Source of the DNA: Clonostachys chloroleuca
Lineage: Eukaryota; Ascomycota; Sordariomycetes; Hypocreales; Bionectriaceae
Assembly: GCA_037952775.1 (NCBI GenBank)
Contig: JBANAY010000003.1
Coordinates: 26,040,001 to 26,104,000, forward strand
DNA: 64,000 nucleotides
Reading direction: 5' to 3'
The notes beneath the pieces are model-generated. The model had not been told where the DNA came from. It ran no database searches and worked only from the letters and a program-made list of their open reading frames with translations. The translations under genes were made by a program, and so were the position numbers. Of this stretch, positions 33,900-44,136 are shown in pieces. The first letter of the stretch is position 1. Each line of letters opens with the position of its first letter.

Positions 33900-34566
33900 C
33901 CGAACCACTGTACGACCAAATTCCGCTGAGCTGGTCTCGCGATGTATGAATACGACACGTCCTTGTATGAACGAAACGACACGATGTACGATCAGAATGA
34001 AACAGAAAAATGGAGAGAAGTTGGCTGCTGTTGCTTATTATTTGTCTGGCTCGCGCTGGAGAAATTGCATCGCACCATACCTGTCCTCCAACCCCCCAAA
34101 AAAACCCCAAAAAAAGAGCGCGTTCTTTCTTCTGCGATATTCTTTTTTTTTCTTTTCTGTGTCAGATTTTCTGTACGACATCTGTAAGAAGCTTGAGATT
34201 GACTTCTTCCGTTTCGATATACCGACAGTATTCTTTGTTTCAAAACATCATTTGGTCCGACTGTACAACCATTTTTATTTCGCCTTTGTTCGCCCTCAAG
34301 ATGAATCGACATTCTTATACTTCATCTCGCGGGTATTTCGTTCTTTTTTTGTCAGCGCGTGGTTCAGCAAATACACACTCGACTTTCTGAACATCGTTAT
34401 TTGCGTCCGATGTATCTATCTGTCTTGCATTGAACCGCGCAGCGACGAGACCGACTGGGCAATGGTATCCTGAGCCTGAAACCAGTCCGCCAGCGATGGC
34501 ATTGGATCACGAGAGCCTTCAATATCTCCTGATCCTTACTTCAACTACGATCCTACAACTTGGAAA

Positions 34567-34786
34567 GCATCATTATCCAACGCCTTCCAGTGTATACTTT
34601 GCGTTCATCAAATCCTTCGATGAACCGACAATTCGGCAGGCATTATTATCCAACGCCTTCCATTGTGTACTTTGTGTTGTGTTCATCAATTCCTTCGAAC
34701 CGAAGCATGGCAAACATCATTATCCAATGCCTTCCAAAGTATTCTTTGTGTTCGTCAATACCTTCGATGAACCGACCGCCTTGAGC
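34567..34786. repeat. Tandem repeat, about 73 bp x 3
   Basis: Units start at 34567, 34640 and 34714. Each holds a CATCATTATCCAAYGCCTTC block followed by a TTCATCAAT...CTTCGATGAACCGAC block, the last unit being CTTCGATGAACCGACCGCC. Both blocks resemble the plus-strand sequence of the ATG14 terminal exon (36876-36990), but in a shorter, permuted unit. Confidence 0.8.
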
Positions 34787-35189
34787 TCCAAACCAAAGGC
34801 ACAACTTTCCTTGGTCAGCGGCAACAATCAATGGCCTGCTCGCCAACGAATCCAAAACCAAATCCCCCGACACAAACCAAACCTTTTCAACCCAGGGGGA
34901 TGCTCCCAATTCATACTGGACACACGAGGGAGAGTGTTCAATGAAAAAGGAGCAAACATCTTCAGCCATGATCTGGATGTAATCAAACCACCAGATCCTC
35001 CGACGCTCGTGGCTGACGATTTAATTCGGCACTGACGATCTCTACATCTTGATTGCGTCAAGAGGTCATCATGCCAGAATTGGTGATATTTCACCAGCTC
35101 GATGCCACCCAACTCTACCAACTTGTGGCAAAAGAGCACATCAATCGAGCCCGAGAACCTCACATCTCGCGGCGGATTGAACCAGCAAT

Positions 35190-35905
35190 CTCAATCTCCC
35201 AGGCATCGTCATCATACAGCTACAATCTTCATCATAAATCACTACGAGGAAGCGATCGCCTTGAGTTTGAGATGCACACAAATTGACCAGCACGAGGCTT
35301 ACTGAAGCTGCCTCAACTTCCAGGCAATCGGCATCTGATAACTCTACATCTCATTCATCAATCACTAGATGAGCCGATTGCCTTGAATACAAACCAATTC
35401 AAGCTTCAACTTCCCATTGGCACCAAACACCGTCGATTTCATCAATCTCTAAACGAATCGACTGCCTTGGGATCCAAATAAATACAACGGTCAGCACGAG
35501 GCGTACCGAAATAACCTCAACTGACCTGGCATCGGCATCCAATACCTCCAAACTCATCAATCTCAGATGAACCGACTGCCCTGGGACTCATCTCAATACA
35601 TATGTTCATGGTCAACACGAGGCTCATCAAAAATGACCTCAACTGACCTGGCATCGGCATCTAACATCTCCAAATTCAATCTCCAATTTCATCAATCTTA
35701 GATGAACCGACTGCCATGAGGCTTTTCTCAATACATATGTTCATGGTCAACGCGAGGCCTTCCAAGAAAACCTCAACTGACCTGGCATCGACATCTAATA
35801 TCTCCAAATTCAATCTCCAATTTTATATACATCATAAGATGAACCGACTGCCTTGAGACTCCCAACAACCCCAAGTTTCATGCTCAGCCCGGGGCCCAAC
35901 AAAAA
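35190..35905. repeat. Degenerate tandem copies of the ATG14 3' coding end
   Basis: Units of about 120-135 bp; the conserved CTGACCTGGCATCG starts at 35521, 35643 and 35776, with weaker copies before. Each unit carries TCATCAATC..AGATGAACCGACTGCC, then TGGTCAACACGAGGC, then CCTCAACTGACCTGGCATC. These line up in the same order with the end of ATG14 on the plus strand (GGATGAACCAACCGAC, TGGTCAGCTCGTGGC, CTTCAACCTTCCAAGCATC, 36887-36975). The copies have no open frame. Confidence 0.75.
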
Positions 35906-36145
35906 CACGCTCAAACTTCTCTGGACCACCTACTTCCAAGAAATGACTTCACCTTCATCAATCCTCAGATGAACTGACTTCGTTGAGCTCCTGCTGAGCA
36001 TAATCTTACACGGTCTGCAAAGGGACAACAAAAATCATTCTCAGGTTTCCCTGGACCACTTACCTCCGAATATATTTCGCATCATGAATTCCACAACCGA
36101 ACCGACCGGCATCGGCTTCGTATCGGCAGCAGCCCATACGTAACG

Positions 36146-36570
36146 CCTGTCTCACTGAAAGAATCCTCAAAGATTCACTTGCCAAAACTGTGAGACAGGA
36201 GTGCAATGATCAGCACAGAAGCCAATACTCGAAGTTTGCCTCACTGAAAGAACCCTCAAAGGTTCATTTGCCAAAACTGTGAGGCAAGAGTGCAACGATC
36301 AGCACAAAAAGTCCATGCCTAAGCACGTGCCCTTCACTGAAAGAATCTCAGCTTCTACGAGATTCACTTGCCAAAACTGTGAGGGCACAAAGTGCAATGG
36401 TTGGTTCAAAAGCATGCCCAGCTCCTCTGCCTCACTGAAAGAATCCTCCACGATTCACTTGCCAAAACTGTGAGGCACGGGTGCAATGATTCACGTCCGA
36501 ATCATTCCCAGCGCGTCCCTCATTGAAAGAATCTCAGCTTCAACGAGATTCACTTGCCAAAACTGTGAGG
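36146..36570. repeat. Five-copy tandem array of a covarying hairpin unit
   Basis: Hairpins at 36146-36199, 36236-36287, 36327-36388, 36428-36477 and 36518-36570, spaced 90-101 bp. Each has an outer stem of 6-10 bp closing on CTCAC/GTGAG, a five-base left internal loop TGAAA, an inner stem of 5 or 7 bp, and a right internal loop near ACTTGCCAAAACT. The outer stem changes from CCTGTCTCAC/GTGAGACAGG (copy 1) to TTGCCTCAC/GTGAGGCAA (copy 2) and TGCCTCAC/GTGAGGCA (copy 4). The inner stem changes from GAATC/GATTC (1, 4) to GAACC/GGTTC (2) and GAATCTC/GAGATTC (3, 5). Copy 3 has a one-base bulge and copy 5 a possible G-U pair. A tail GTGCAATGATCAGCAC follows copies 1 and 2, in weaker form copies 3 and 4. 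Identity unknown. Confidence 0.85.
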
Positions 36571-36622
36571 TACAAATGCGCATAAGAAGACCGCGATACA
36601 CTGCGGCAGGAATTCACAGGGA

Positions 36623-36643
36623 GCCTTCATCTCTCATGAAGGC
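36623..36643. repeat. Perfect 8-bp inverted repeat
   Basis: GCCTTCAT and ATGAAGGC separated by CTCTC, between the hairpin array and the ATG14 stop codon. It could serve as a transcript end or be chance. Confidence 0.5.
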
Positions 36644-36863
36644 AGATAACCCTGCTTACGATGCGAATCGGAAACTCGAGTCAAGCTACCAGGCTCAAAA
36701 ATGCTCAAAGTCAATGGGAAACAACCTATCATTACTGTCTATTTAACGACTCTCACTAGATGGTTGGCCCTAAATTGACGAGCTACAGTCATCAAACACA
36801 GGCCCTCAATTCGGTCTCTGAACCAATGACTTTTATGGTGCTTTCCCGGGACCCAACCAATCT

Positions 36864-37909
36864 CTACTTCACCTTCATCCACCCCTTGGATGAACCAACC
36901 GACTTGGGCTTCCCTTCTACACCATTTCCTTGGTCAGCTCGTGGCTGGCCAAAGGCATCTTCAACCTTCCAAGCATCATCATCCAACACCTCCCAATCCG
37001 GAGCCGGGGCATCGCCAACAAGCTTCTTCTTCAACCTATCAACCACCTTGACGGGACTCGGAAGCTTGAATGATTTGACAAGGTCATTGCCCTCGGAAGA
37101 TGTCAGATGATAGAAGGTGGTCCCGTGCGAGAAGCGACCCAGCCAACTGGCTTCAGGCTTTGGCTCGCGATCTTTCGCACCGGACTTGTCGTGCGCCGCT
37201 CTGGTAGCCGCTGCACCTGTAGCGATAGCGGCCTGAGACTCTACAAGAAGATTATACAGATTTCGACCCATTTGGCAAATGTCGTCGGCTACATTCTGGC
37301 CACTAAAAACAATCGACTGTGAATTACACAGCCAGGCAACATCGTATGCGAGCAGAGAGACCCCCTCAAGGAAGAAGGAATAGGCGGTGGGGTCGTCTCT
37401 GAGGAGCTGTGGAAGTGGTTTGTGAAGATAGAGCGGGCGTGCTCTTGGGATGGATTTGGAGCCGTTTTCGAGGCTTGTTGTACTCGGCGATGCCGACAGG
37501 GAGGATCCTGGAAATGTGGGAATTTTGCCTTGATATGAACTTATGATGGTGTTGATTGTGGGATATGGGTAGTCCCGATGTGGGAGAGTTATCTCGGCTG
37601 GCAGGCGGATGGCGAAGTAGTACGAGGCCAGCATGACGATGTGTGTAATATGGCCGAGGGAGGTGGTGATATACTCGGGTTCGAGGGCTTGTATTGTGTC
37701 AGCTGGCGATGGAAAAACAAAACAAAACAGAAAGATCAAAAAGCAGAAAAAAAAAGGATCCGAAAAGGATTCGACATGCAGATCAAAAGAGCAGATCAAA
37801 AAAGCAGATAAAAAAAGAATCCAAAAAGGATTCGAAAAGCAGATCAAAAGAGCAGATCAAAAAAGCAGATCAAAAAGGATCCGAAAAGGATCCGAAAAGC
37901 AGATCAAAT

Positions 37910-37945
<36 letters not shown>

Positions 37946-38549
37946 AGAGAGAGGAATGTGGAAGCATGTATCTAGACTTACAGTTCATATCGAGCAAATT
38001 CACCACAGGTATCCTGCCAAGTTCGTACTCCGGATTGTCTTTGCTCAGGCGTCGCAGTCCATAAAGATCAGCGGCCTCAGCGTAAAGAAATGCTCTTGTT
38101 GTTGACATGTCCTCGGCGCTCTGTGACCAGCGATAGTTAAGCCTTTGAGAGGCTTTCTCCAACTCCTTTTGTTGCTTGGAGCGACGGCCCGTGAGACCTT
38201 CCGATGCGGTGGCAAGGTCGGATCTTCTGCGTGCGATAGTCGCTTTCCTCGCCTGGATCTCATCCCTGGCGGCCTTGATTTCATCTCGTAATTTATTTGC
38301 GGCCTCTAGGATCCGGGAAGTCTCGCCCTCAACAGTGACTCTCTTTGACTGGGCTACGCTCGAGGCGAGCGATGTGGTATCCGAGGGGTTGTCTATTGCG
38401 CCGCGTATCTGATTCCGGAGCTCCTCGTTCTCCATGAGAAGCTGCACGCTCTTCAGACGCCCCTGATAGAGTTGGTTCCTTGCATCGACGGCGCAAAGAA
38501 AGGGCTGCCGCACAGGGTCGTGGCCCCGGTGGCAGATATCACACTCCAT
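36864..38549 (-). CDS. ATG14: Autophagy protein Atg14 (PI3-kinase complex I subunit)
   Basis: Directs the Vps34-Vps15-Atg6 complex to the phagophore assembly site. Exons on the minus strand 38549-37982 and 37702-36864, 468 residues; intron 37981-37703 is GTAAGT...CGCCAG. Start chosen at MECDICHRG because the family begins with this Cys pair; an in-frame ATG lies 25 codons upstream at 38624. N-terminal CDIC...FLCAVDARNQLY, then a coiled coil (residues about 40-150), then the conserved fungal block ITHIVMLASYYFAIRLPAEI and TLPHRDYPYPTI, and a basic end GSSKGWMKVK. The intron is long for this window (279 nt) and filled with simple repeats. Degenerate copies of the last 120 coding bases lie downstream. 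Confidence 0.92.
37720..37943. repeat. Repeat-filled ATG14 intron ending in A33
   Basis: Plus-strand purine-rich sequence inside the ATG14 intron. About three imperfect copies of a unit of 55-60 bp mix GCAGATCAAAAGAGCAGATC with GGATCCGAAAAGGATYCG, followed by 33 consecutive A at 37911-37943 (T33 in the transcript, about 40 nt after the 5' splice site). Confidence 0.85.
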
Positions 38550-39511
38550 TTGGGAGACGGGACTTGAGGGAACTAGGGGACTGTGATATGTGCGGGACGC
38601 TGAGTCTCTGAGATTATGATGCACAAGCGGAACGTGAGAAGGCCACGGGTTTCATCTGAAGCGGATGGAAGATTAGCACAGATGCGTGAGACTAACCGTC
38701 TCTGAAAAGCACAGAAGGTCCTTTGATAACGAGATGGAAGTCGTCAAGTCAGTGGGGGAGGCTGATGACTTGGGTCACAAGATTCAACCTTGGCTGGAGC
38801 CTTGTAGGCGGCAATGGATTAGCAGAGGAGAGCGCTGGAGGTCAGTGCAGTGCTTCATTGCCACCAGTGCAGCACAGTGGCGCTGAGCGCTAAATAAAGT
38901 AACGGATTAGATGAACACAATCAATGCCCTTGTGTGATAAACAGCAATTATATTGCTGGATTAAATCGTTTGCGTGACTCGAGGATGCCATAGGGCATTT
39001 GCATCCAACCAAAACGCATTTGTTGGCTACAGGAACAGATTGAATTCACTACCGTGGCTGGCTACACATGTATCTCTCTGAAACAAGGCTGACCGTTCTG
39101 TTGAATTTGGTAGCAATTTTAAACTTTTCTGGTGGCAACAGGCTCTAAGCAATCCCTCAACACCTAGGAAACATCGCCTTATTCTGAACAGACTACATGC
39201 TGATAAACTGTCGTGTAATGATCGGTTTCCCAGTTGTTTCCCGTAGGTCGATCTGCATGACGTACAACAGGCAGGGCCAACAAGGTACTTGCCGGATTAC
39301 TAAAGGGCACGGATCAGGTCAAGACAAGGAAGGCAGGAGCACGGGCGCGTGGTGCCTGCCATTGTGGGCTCGCTACGGAGTACCCATTTGACGACAAGAC
39401 GCGTTAAGTTCCCAAGCTCTCGCGTTCCTCGCCTACATGAGCATTCACACTGCACAAGCTTTCAGCGAACGATTTGGTGCCTTTTTCTGTTTAATTCTAC
39501 ACTCAACTGAA
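38550..39511. other. Divergent intergenic region between ATG14 (-) and the 153-residue protein gene (+)
   Basis: About 960 bases, AT-rich in the middle. The 25-codon in-frame extension of ATG14 (to 38624) lies here. No specific sites recognised. Confidence 0.45.
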
Positions 39512-40096
39512 ATGGATTCACCGCATGGATCCCCTAACGGGACTGAGCCCAAGTCCTCATCTCAGACGAACAACACGTCGGTGAAGAACACCCAAAATCC
39601 ATCTTTGAGCCAGGCCAGGACTCCCCCATTGGAGGTGAAGCGCATAGAGAAAGAGTCCTCCTCCGAGCCTGAATTTCCCGAAATGCCGCCATCGTTTGAT
39701 TGGGATGATTTTGAAAAACGCTACGAAGAGGCATTGCGCGAGATGGGTCAAGCTGAGCAAGACATTTTTAAGGAAGCTGAAAATCTTTCCAAAGTGAGTC
39801 CCATTTCATGTGTTGGCACCGATTCAAATGATCTTAGCATATTGAGTGGATGGAACCAGTACTTCCGCACTTGGGCAGCAGCTGCCTCAAGTCACGATGA
39901 CGAGCGCGCTGTCAAGCGGCTGCAGACACGCAGACGCTTCGTCAACATATCGGAGGAGAAAATGGCACAGAAACAACAGCACTGTAAGCCATCCTAAGCA
40001 AATCCATCTGAGCTCCCAAGACTAACAGGGAGCCAACAAGACGAGGATGTATTACGTGCATTTGAAAGCGCCCTAGCACTCTTGCGATCGGCATGA
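39512..40096 (+). CDS. Small conserved fungal protein, function unknown
   Basis: Exons 39512-39793, 39860-39983 and 40041-40096; 153 residues. Disordered N-terminal 55 residues, then a helical domain: FDWDDFEKRYEEALREMG, then YFRTWAAAASSHDDERAVKR and a C-terminal HYEDVLRAFESALALLRSA. I recall similar short proteins across filamentous ascomycetes but no function. Intron 1 is 66 nt with no stop codon, so retention would insert 22 residues in frame. The last intron has a clear ACTAAC branch and rebuilds a Tyr codon. An upstream ATG at 39437 is in frame but gives an unlikely hydrophobic leader. Confidence 0.75.
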
Positions 40097-40360
40097 TGCC
40101 TTTTTATTTGCTCGAGAGATATTCAATGGCTAGGATTTAACCCAAACTCGCCTGTATGGTAGGTTTGATTATCCTCTGGGGAGTTGTCACAATTCGCAGC
40201 GCTTGCTTCCAGTTGGCTCTGGCTGCATGGCCAGTTGCAAAGCACGTGATATGCCTAAGGTACCCAACATAGCACTCCACTTTTTCTTCTCAGCCGCACC
40301 TGTTTGATCCCACTTGGTTCAGACAGTCACAGCCAGGCATACTGGATTTGGTATCCAACA

Positions 40361-40956
40361 ATGGGAGATTCAAAGGATAGAACTCCTTTAAATCATTCCA
40401 ATCCCACCGCGCTAGAATTGCCAGCGGTCTCAAGCGTAAGTCAAATCTTGCCTACACGTTGGTGTCAACGCACTCCTAACATTTGCTTTAGGATGATTTC
40501 GCAGCCTTCTTTCAAGAACACTTTGCGGAAGAGGCTGTGTCACAATTTGGGATAGAATTTCTTGATTCTAATGGAGCGCATGCTTTCGCACATCCTGAAC
40601 TACTCGGGGGATGGGAGGAAGAAGTTGAAGATGACCTAGGTTATTACGAGGATGGCGTGAAGCGCACCTTGACCGACGAGCAAATTGAGATCTTCCGCCA
40701 CTCTGAATTACAGGAGCTTCGTCGGCAGCGGACCAAGCAAGAGAACAAAAAGAAAGAAGCTCCGTCACCGCTGAGAGATGATCTGGCACACCATCGAGAA
40801 GGAAGCATTTCCCAACCATCGCCCTCGGCGGCAAGCTCCTGGAATAAGAAGAAGAAGAAAGGAACTAAGCGCCAACCAGCGGAACCAAAGCCTGATTTGA
40901 GAAAAAGGACCTGGGACGTTGTTGAGAAGGGTCTTGATTCTCTTGACTATGATTGA
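40361..40956 (+). CDS. Small conserved fungal protein (possibly DUF3807)
   Basis: Exons 40361-40435 and 40492-40956, 179 residues; intron GTAAGT...CTCCTAAC...TTTAG. After a short polar leader the protein reads DDFAAFFQEHFAEEAVSQFG, then an acidic stretch (GWEEEVEDDLGYYEDG) and a helix TDEQIEIFRHSELQELRRQR. It ends in a Lys-rich tail (NKKKKKGTKRQ and RKRTWDVVEKGLDSLDYD). The layout matches what I recall of the fungal DUF3807 family, but this assignment is tentative. The basic tail suggests a nuclear or nucleolar location. Confidence 0.75.
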
Positions 40957-42024
40957 GCATGTCATGTGTGGCGCTGGTACAGCCCTCCATGAACTTGCCG
41001 CATCATGAAAGACCCCTTCTAAAATGCTGGTATGTATGGTTCTCTGTACTAATTGCGCTTCCCTACTTCCTATCTATGTTATGATGAAAACTTGTATCGT
41101 CTTGAGGCGGATCAAGAACACAGGCAGAGGAGGCATCACCTGGTGATGAGGATGCCGTGTGGTCTTGAGATGACGAGAAACATAATCTTCTCTCTGAAAC
41201 ACATTGTCATATTATGAATTCACTGCATACGGGCAACGCAAATGGCTTGTGCTGACATGCTGCTTAGAATCAATACAAGACCCGCTCAAAGTCATAGAAC
41301 AACTGATGAGGATGGCCATGCGGCTCTGTTAATGTCGGCACTTTCATGTTCTTGTATCATCTGACAACGGAGCACACAATCCATGCTAACGGGCCAGCGC
41401 ACCGGAAGCGAATTGCAAGGTGTATTGTTAGGCATTTGTGTCATTCACCCGAACTTACCTTAATCCAAGATAATGGACTTGTGGTGTTCTAGGCTGCATG
41501 CAAGGAAAGGGAATGAAAAGAAGGGGCATTTGGTGGTATAATGCATTGATAGGCACATATCATCCCTGGTAGATAAAACTATTAATTACTGAAACAATCA
41601 ATCAACGATACATGCCTGAGCCTCGGTGTCACTTTGAGTTCAGTCTATCGGCAACCAATGTCGGCGGGCGGTGGGCGGGCCAGTGAGCGGTACGTACCAG
41701 CGCCCAGCCCCTCCCCGCCATCTGAGGTGAGGAGGAGCTGGCCCACAATCACAAGGCGTCAAGGCCTAGATTTCGGAATAGCACAGAGACAGTCGTACTT
41801 GGCACCGCAGCCATCCAAAGGGCACCCCTCAAGCCCAGAACTCAACCTCCCACAACCCGACAAGTATCGATAGCTCAGGCATTTACCCTCACGAAGTCGC
41901 TTCCTTGTGACCCGAGAGCTGTCCATCGCGCTGCTCCGACACCACAAGCGGCCGCCGTCGTCGGAATTTCGCACCTCGAAAGACTTTCTTGCTGGTGGTC
42001 GTGCGACCCCATTCGGCCGACAAA
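40957..42024. other. Intergenic upstream of CK2 alpha
   Basis: About 1.07 kb holding the CK2 promoter. The open frame 41634-41873 lies in the likely 5' leader and has no family resemblance. A short palindrome CATCACCTGGTGATG occurs near 41135-41149. Confidence 0.5.
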
Positions 42025-43459
42025 ATGGCGCGCGTCTACGCCGATGTGAACCAGAACATGCCCCGGAGCTATTGGGACTATGATAGCGTCAATATCAGTG
42101 AGTTTTGAACCCTAGGTTGATGCCGCTCATGCGCGTTGTCAGCGATGCCCGATGGTGCCATGTGCTGGGACAGGATCTGAGGCTAACCCCGCAACTAGGT
42201 TGGGGTGTTCTCGAGAACTACGAAGTTGTCAGGAAGATCGGTAGGTTTTTGTCTTTGGAGATTTTCGTCTCGTGATTTTGGTTGGCACCGCCGGCCAGAA
42301 TCTCCCTAGGCGCGAGATTCTGCTATGAGACTACCAATTGCTAATCCCACTTTAGGCCGGGGCAAATACTCCGAGGTTTTTGAGGGTATCAACGTCGTCA
42401 ACTACCAGAAATGTGTCATCAAAGTTCTAAAGCCCGTTAAGAAGAAGAAGATTAAGCGAGAGATCAAAATCCTGCAAAATTTGGCTGGGGGGCCTAATGT
42501 TATTGCTCTCTTGGACGTTGTCCGAGATTCACAGGTATGCTTGCTGCGCAGATCTCCCTTGAATCCGCTGGTCATCGCACGCGAGGAGGACGCTGACCAT
42601 TCTCTCTTGACAGAGCAAGACGCCGTCTCTCATTTTCGAGCATGTTAACAACACCGATTTTCGGAGCCTTTACCCCAAGTTCAGCGACATTGACGTTCGT
42701 TTCTACATTCTGGAGCTACTCAAGGCACTGGACTTCTGCCACAGCAAGGGCATTATGCACCGAGACGTGAAACCTCATAACGTTATGATCGATCATGAGA
42801 ACAGAAAGGTATGAGAGGCATTGGCAATTGGGAAAACAGGGAAATGGCCGAAGGCTAACACTCACCTAGTTGCGTCTTATCGATTGGGGTTTGGCAGAGT
42901 TCTACCATCCCAGCACCGAGTACAACGTCCGCGTCGCCTCCCGTTACTTCAAAGGCCCTGAACTTCTGGTTGATTTCCAAGAGTATGACTACAGCCTCGA
43001 CATGTGGAGTTTGGGAGCTATGTTCGCTTCCATGATCTTCCGGAAAGAGCCCTTTTTCCACGGCAACAGCAACTCAGATCAGCTTGTCAAGATTGCCAAG
43101 GTCCTCGGAACCGACGATCTCTTCGACTACCTTGACAAGTATGAGATTGAACTGGACGCTCAGTACGATGACATCCTGGGCCACTTCCAGAAGAAGCCTT
43201 GGCACAGCTTTGTGACAGCGGAGAACCAGCGATTTGTCTCTAACGAAGCCATCGATTTCCTTGACAAGCTGTTGCGTTATGACCATCAAGTAAATACCCC
43301 CCTTAAACGTTCTCTCCTTTTGCCATATGCTGACTGCTTTCTCAGGAACGTCTGACTGCCAAGGAGGCCCAAGCTCACCCATATTTCAACCCTGTCCGTG
43401 ATCCGGAAGTTTTCAAGCAGAACTTGGCAAATGCCGGCGTCAGCACAGCCAAGGCTTAG
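42025..43459 (+). CDS. CKA1: Casein kinase 2 catalytic subunit alpha
   Basis: Ser/Thr kinase with acidic-site preference. Six exons: 42025-42097, 42199-42240, 42356-42534, 42614-42808, 42870-43289 and 43346-43459; 340 residues, the usual length. Landmarks: glycine loop [11 protein letters not shown], catalytic Lys in VIKVLKP followed by the basic cluster KKKKIKREI (substrate and regulatory-subunit contact), [10 protein letters not shown] catalytic loop, and [10 protein letters not shown], where CK2 has DWG instead of DFG. Further on are [12 protein letters not shown] and the C-terminal [11 protein letters not shown]. All splice sites rebuild the frame exactly. Fungi may have one or two alpha genes; numbering is by convention. 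Confidence 0.96.
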
Positions 43460-44136
43460 GTAGATATGACGGATTAGTATGCCGCCGTTGCCACCTGCCC
43501 GCTCGATTTTGGATCTTCATCATCTGATGATACACTGAGGTTACCTAATTCAAGGCCTTCCCGCGATGAAGTGATCGACGATGAAGCGTCGAGACGAGAC
43601 TCCCGAGCTTTCGATGTGGGGGAACTCGATGACCCTGGTTGGACGACAGTTTGAATTGTGTTAGGAGGTCTCAAGGGGGTGGGCGCGCGCGAAGTATGGA
43701 AGGATCATGAGACCGCTAATGCTGAGGGCATGTGGGCTGGGATGGCGCTTTCAAATCCTTCCTGAGTCGAGACACGCCTTGAGTTACTGTACCAAGGCAC
43801 CTTACCCTACTCGAACAACAACCCACACTAGCTGACTTTTACGAGTTTTGATTTTGGCGTTCCACGGCAATTCGATAGTTCTTGCGGCGTCAGGGTTCTG
43901 CAGAGGTATGAGGGGATGCTTTCCTTTTATTTTCTCTATTTCGGGGTGGTAGGAGGGTCATGGTATTAATAGATAGATAAGCTATTAATATAAGTCCTTT
44001 ACAGCGTTGTGACATGCTCCTTGTTCCCGATATAGCTATATAAGATTACCATTGATGTCGCCCACATGCAAAAGTCCCAATACCTGACGCAAAGTACTTA
44101 CATCCATCAACCAACAGCCAAAATGCTATACCTTGA
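43460..44136. other. Convergent intergenic region between CK2 alpha and SCM3
   Basis: 3' flanks of both genes. The middle (43970-44045) is AT-rich with repeated TATTAATA-like motifs. No gene seen. Confidence 0.45.

Larger units (their letters stand above)
33839..36863. other. Gene-poor repeat island downstream of ATG14
   Basis: Three kilobases without a convincing gene. In order: a C9 run, a CGAA microsatellite, A-rich and T-rich low-complexity sequence (34090-34170), a 73-bp tandem repeat, degenerate copies of the ATG14 3' end, a five-unit hairpin array and a short perfect hairpin. Open frames such as 34430-35035 run across repeat copies and have no family resemblance. Confidence 0.7.

Noticed and set aside
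34430..35035. 201-codon open frame
   Set aside because: It runs through the 73-bp repeat copies; its peptide repeats (HHYPTPS, FDEPT) follow the DNA repeat and match no family.
36279..36746. Open frames with repeated FTCQNCE peptide, like a zinc finger
   Set aside because: The peptide comes from the hairpin repeat read in one frame; other copies are in other frames with stops, so the conservation is of the DNA or RNA fold, not of a protein.
37694..38064. Lys-rich open frames on the plus strand
   Set aside because: They are the purine-rich intron repeat of ATG14 read on the opposite strand.
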